Shown here piece after piece: positions 7,478 through 8,825 of a DNA stretch of 8,825 bases. A program made the position numbers and the translations under genes. Position 1 is the first letter of the stretch, and each line of letters begins with the position of its first letter. Under the pieces are notes generated by a model. That model did no database searches, was not told where the DNA came from, and worked only from the letters and a program-made list of their open reading frames with translations. The DNA comes from Leptospira adleri (GTDB taxonomy: Bacteria > Spirochaetota > Leptospiria > Leptospirales > Leptospiraceae), in contig NZ_NPDU01000063.1 of NCBI RefSeq assembly GCF_002811985.1, forward strand, positions 1-8,825, read 5' to 3'.

Positions 7478-7939
7478 TTGGATCCGATTGAAGATTTTCA
7501 GAGAAGAGTAGAAAGAATGCCTAAACCGATTCGATACCAATACAGTTATTCCCAAAAAGTTGCTTGGGGGGATATGGATGCTTTTGGACATGTAAATCAT
7601 GTCGTCTATGCCAAATACTTTGAAAACGCGAGAGCAAATTACTTTTCCGATTTGAAACTTTGGGATTCGCCGGATCGTCCTTCCGAAGGCGGGCCGGTGA
7701 TCACTCATATCGAAGTTGATTATCGAAAACAGGTCCGTTATCCGGAAATACTAGAGATTACTCTTCAGGTTGATTCCGTAGCATCCCGTTCTTTTCACAT
7801 ATCTTGTACGATGTGGAATCGGGAGGGAGATTGTGTGGCGACGGCAAAAGGAGAATTTCTTTGGTTCAACTTTGCAACACAAAAGCCTACCCAACTTCCG
7901 GATATTTATAAAAATATATTTTTCCAAGGACAGGCTTAG
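7478..7939 (+). CDS. Acyl-CoA thioesterase, hotdog fold (4HBT/YbgC-FadM-like)
   Basis: A protein of 153 residues (or 140 from the later start) of the 4-hydroxybenzoyl-CoA thioesterase superfamily, whose members hydrolyse acyl-CoA thioesters in the cytoplasm. The signature is complete: WGDMDAFGHVNHVVYAKYFENAR (30-52), with Asp34 as the expected catalytic residue in DxxGHVN and the long central hotdog helix after it. Later strands include THIEVDYRKQVRYPE (76-90) and the region GDCVATAKGEFLWFN (117-131). Length suits a single hotdog domain acting as a dimer or tetramer. The start is uncertain: TTG at 7478 gives the longest frame, and ATG at 7517 (MPKPIRY) also leaves the whole domain intact; neither has a strong Shine-Dalgarno. 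It stands alone, without fatty-acid genes nearby, so the substrate is unknown. Confidence 0.9.
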   Translation: MDPIEDFQRRVERMPKPIRYQYSYSQKVAWGDMDAFGHVNHVVYAKYFENARANYFSDLKLWDSPDRPSEGGPVITHIEVDYRKQVRYPEILEITLQVDSVASRSFHISCTMWNREGDCVATAKGEFLWFNFATQKPTQLPDIYKNIFFQGQA

Positions 7940-8086
7940 GCGCAGAGTTGTCTTTTAAAAACTCCTTCTTTGCTTGTTTTTTGGAATGTTGGCTTTACGT
8001 TTTTTTGTTTTATTTTTTTGATTTTGTTCACTTTGAGAGTATGAATTCTTAAATGGCTTTCTTTTGATTTTTCAGAAATTTGGCAG

Positions 8087-8137
8087 AAGAATTAAATTTT
8101 TAAAATATAATAAAATACGAATTAATTCTTTTTTTTT
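8087..8137 (+). terminator. AT-stem hairpin with T run, weak terminator candidate
   Basis: AAGAATTAA (8087-8095) and TTAATTCTT (8122-8130) form a perfect 9-base stem with a 26-base loop, followed by seven more T residues. It is 148 bases beyond the thioesterase stop. The stem is nearly all A-T, so it may be inefficient. Confidence 0.3.
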
Positions 8138-8250
8138 GTGATCCTCCGGTAAGGGGGTGGCGCGGTTTAATGTCGTATCTATTTTATTCTCCTGGTTGAT
8201 TTTGTCGTTTGGGTTTTATGGACATGAGAGTTCCTCGATTTTTTCTAAAT

Positions 8251-8296
8251 GAACGGAAAGATAGTTTTGTAAAATTCTAACTATTTTCTGATGAGC
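8251..8296. repeat. Degenerate 46-base direct repeat, copy A
   Basis: This stretch aligns without gaps to 8416-8461. Shared blocks include GAACGG, TTTTGTAAAATTC, TTTCTG and ATGAG, about three quarters of positions. The copies are 165 bases apart. Confidence 0.45.
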
Positions 8297-8469
8297 TTCA
8301 GAAGAATCCTTCTCGCAAGGTCTTGTCTAAATGTAGCTTCGTTCTTTCGAATGATTCCTAAGGATCGATCCTGTGAATCGGAATGGGTTCTTTTGTTCTT
8401 TAGGAATTCGAAAACGAACGGGGAGATTTTTTTGTAAAATTCCAATCCTTTCTGTATGAGTTCCCACAA
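8281..8469 (-). CDS. Doubtful short frame, 62 residues, inside repeats
   Basis: A basic peptide with no recognised domain. The start would be TTG at 8469, within a copy of the TGTGGGAACTCATAC repeat, which itself encodes the first residues WELIQ. The frame also overlaps both copies of the 46-base degenerate repeat. No Shine-Dalgarno is apparent. It may be a chance frame or the remnant of a repeated element rather than a functional gene; it is listed so the interval is not left unexplained. Confidence 0.2.
   Translation of the reverse strand: MWELIQKGLEFYKKISPFVFEFLKNKRTHSDSQDRSLGIIRKNEATFRQDLARRILLKLIRK
8416..8461. repeat. Degenerate 46-base direct repeat, copy B
   Basis: The partner of 8251-8296. 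It runs straight into the GTATGAGTTCCCACA motif at 8454-8468, while copy A ends in the degenerate GATGAGCTTC at the equivalent place. Confidence 0.45.
8454..8468 (-). repeat. TGTGGGAACTCATAC repeat, copy 4
   Basis: The plus strand reads GTATGAGTTCCCACA, identical over 15 bases to 8523-8537. Its complement matches the GTAGGAACTCATAC core of 4187-4200 except at one base. Confidence 0.6.
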
Positions 8470-8522
8470 ATCCGCCTTTCTAACTTGTAGTAGAGCTTCA
8501 AATTCTCCAGCGTTTCAAATTT

Positions 8523-8537
8523 GTATGAGTTCCCACA
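8523..8537 (-). repeat. TGTGGGAACTCATAC repeat, copy 5
   Basis: An exact 15-base match to copy 4, 69 bases away in the same orientation. It is opposite in orientation to the three copies near 4200-4400. Confidence 0.6.
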
Positions 8538-8762
8538 TTTTAGATTAACGGATGAGTATCCATTTTTGGCTGGTTTGCTTGTAGAATTCGTGTTTTAACG
8601 TTCTTTGAATTTTAAGAATGAGATTGGGGTCATCGATAAAATGCGCAGAGAAAAATTTAGAAACACGATGAAAGAGAAAGAGTTCGGCGCAAAGTAACAA
8701 AATTAATTTTGAATATTCTTTAAAATGAATGTACTTGATTTTGAAATATTTTCATGAGTAAT

Positions 8763-8825
<63 letters not shown>

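Noticed and set aside
7385..7708. Minus-strand frame opposite the thioesterase
   Set aside because: It is antisense to a well-supported hotdog thioesterase and shows no domain.
7945..7964. GAGTT/AACTC hairpin as the thioesterase terminator
   Set aside because: The stem is only five bases with a long loop and no adjacent U tract.
8140..8170. G-rich patch as a G-quadruplex or RNA gene
   Set aside because: There is only one long G run and no regular spacing of G tracts; no supporting structure was found.

Overview
The window looks like chromosomal DNA from a spirochaete of the genus Leptospira, probably a pathogenic-clade species. This is inference from recognised protein types (a DUF3332 lipoprotein with a loose spirochaetal lipobox, an AlgI-like MBOAT protein, several TPR proteins), frequent TTG starts, and short intergenic repeats of the GTAGGAACTCATAC type. 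No database search was possible.

Layout. (1) 33-638, minus: a DUF3332 lipoprotein, divergent from (2) 815-2269, plus: a membrane-bound O-acyltransferase, followed by (3) 2407-2766: a small PilZ-like protein that seems to lack the second arginine of the c-di-GMP motif. (4) 2851-4017: a two-gene unit with an ECF-type sigma factor and, six bases later, a single-pass membrane protein with no cysteine that is the likely anti-sigma partner; a hairpin terminator follows. (5) 4018-4582: a 565-base gap with three copies of the GTAGGAACTCAYAC motif and strong palindromes. (6) 4583-5883, minus: a short-form ribosome hibernation factor followed by a TPR protein, separated by an intercistronic hairpin. 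(7) 6076-6525, minus: an exported TPR protein with a good promoter and a textbook terminator. (8) 6651-7046, plus: the RNase P RNA gene rnpB, with its own promoter. (9) 7190-7350: three roughly 60-base imperfect tandem repeats. (10) 7478-7939, plus: a hotdog-fold thioesterase. (11) 7940-8825: an AT-rich tail without a convincing gene, holding further repeats and ending in a 30-base T run.

Functional themes are envelope modification and signalling (MBOAT, PilZ-like, sigma/anti-sigma, lipoprotein) on the left and RNA or ribosome housekeeping (hibernation factor, rnpB) on the right. No mobile element, CRISPR array, tRNA or defence system was seen. The points most worth following are the cysteine-free sigma partner, the GGATTC palindrome cluster in front of the sigma gene, the degenerate PilZ next to an acyltransferase, and the two families of intergenic repeats.
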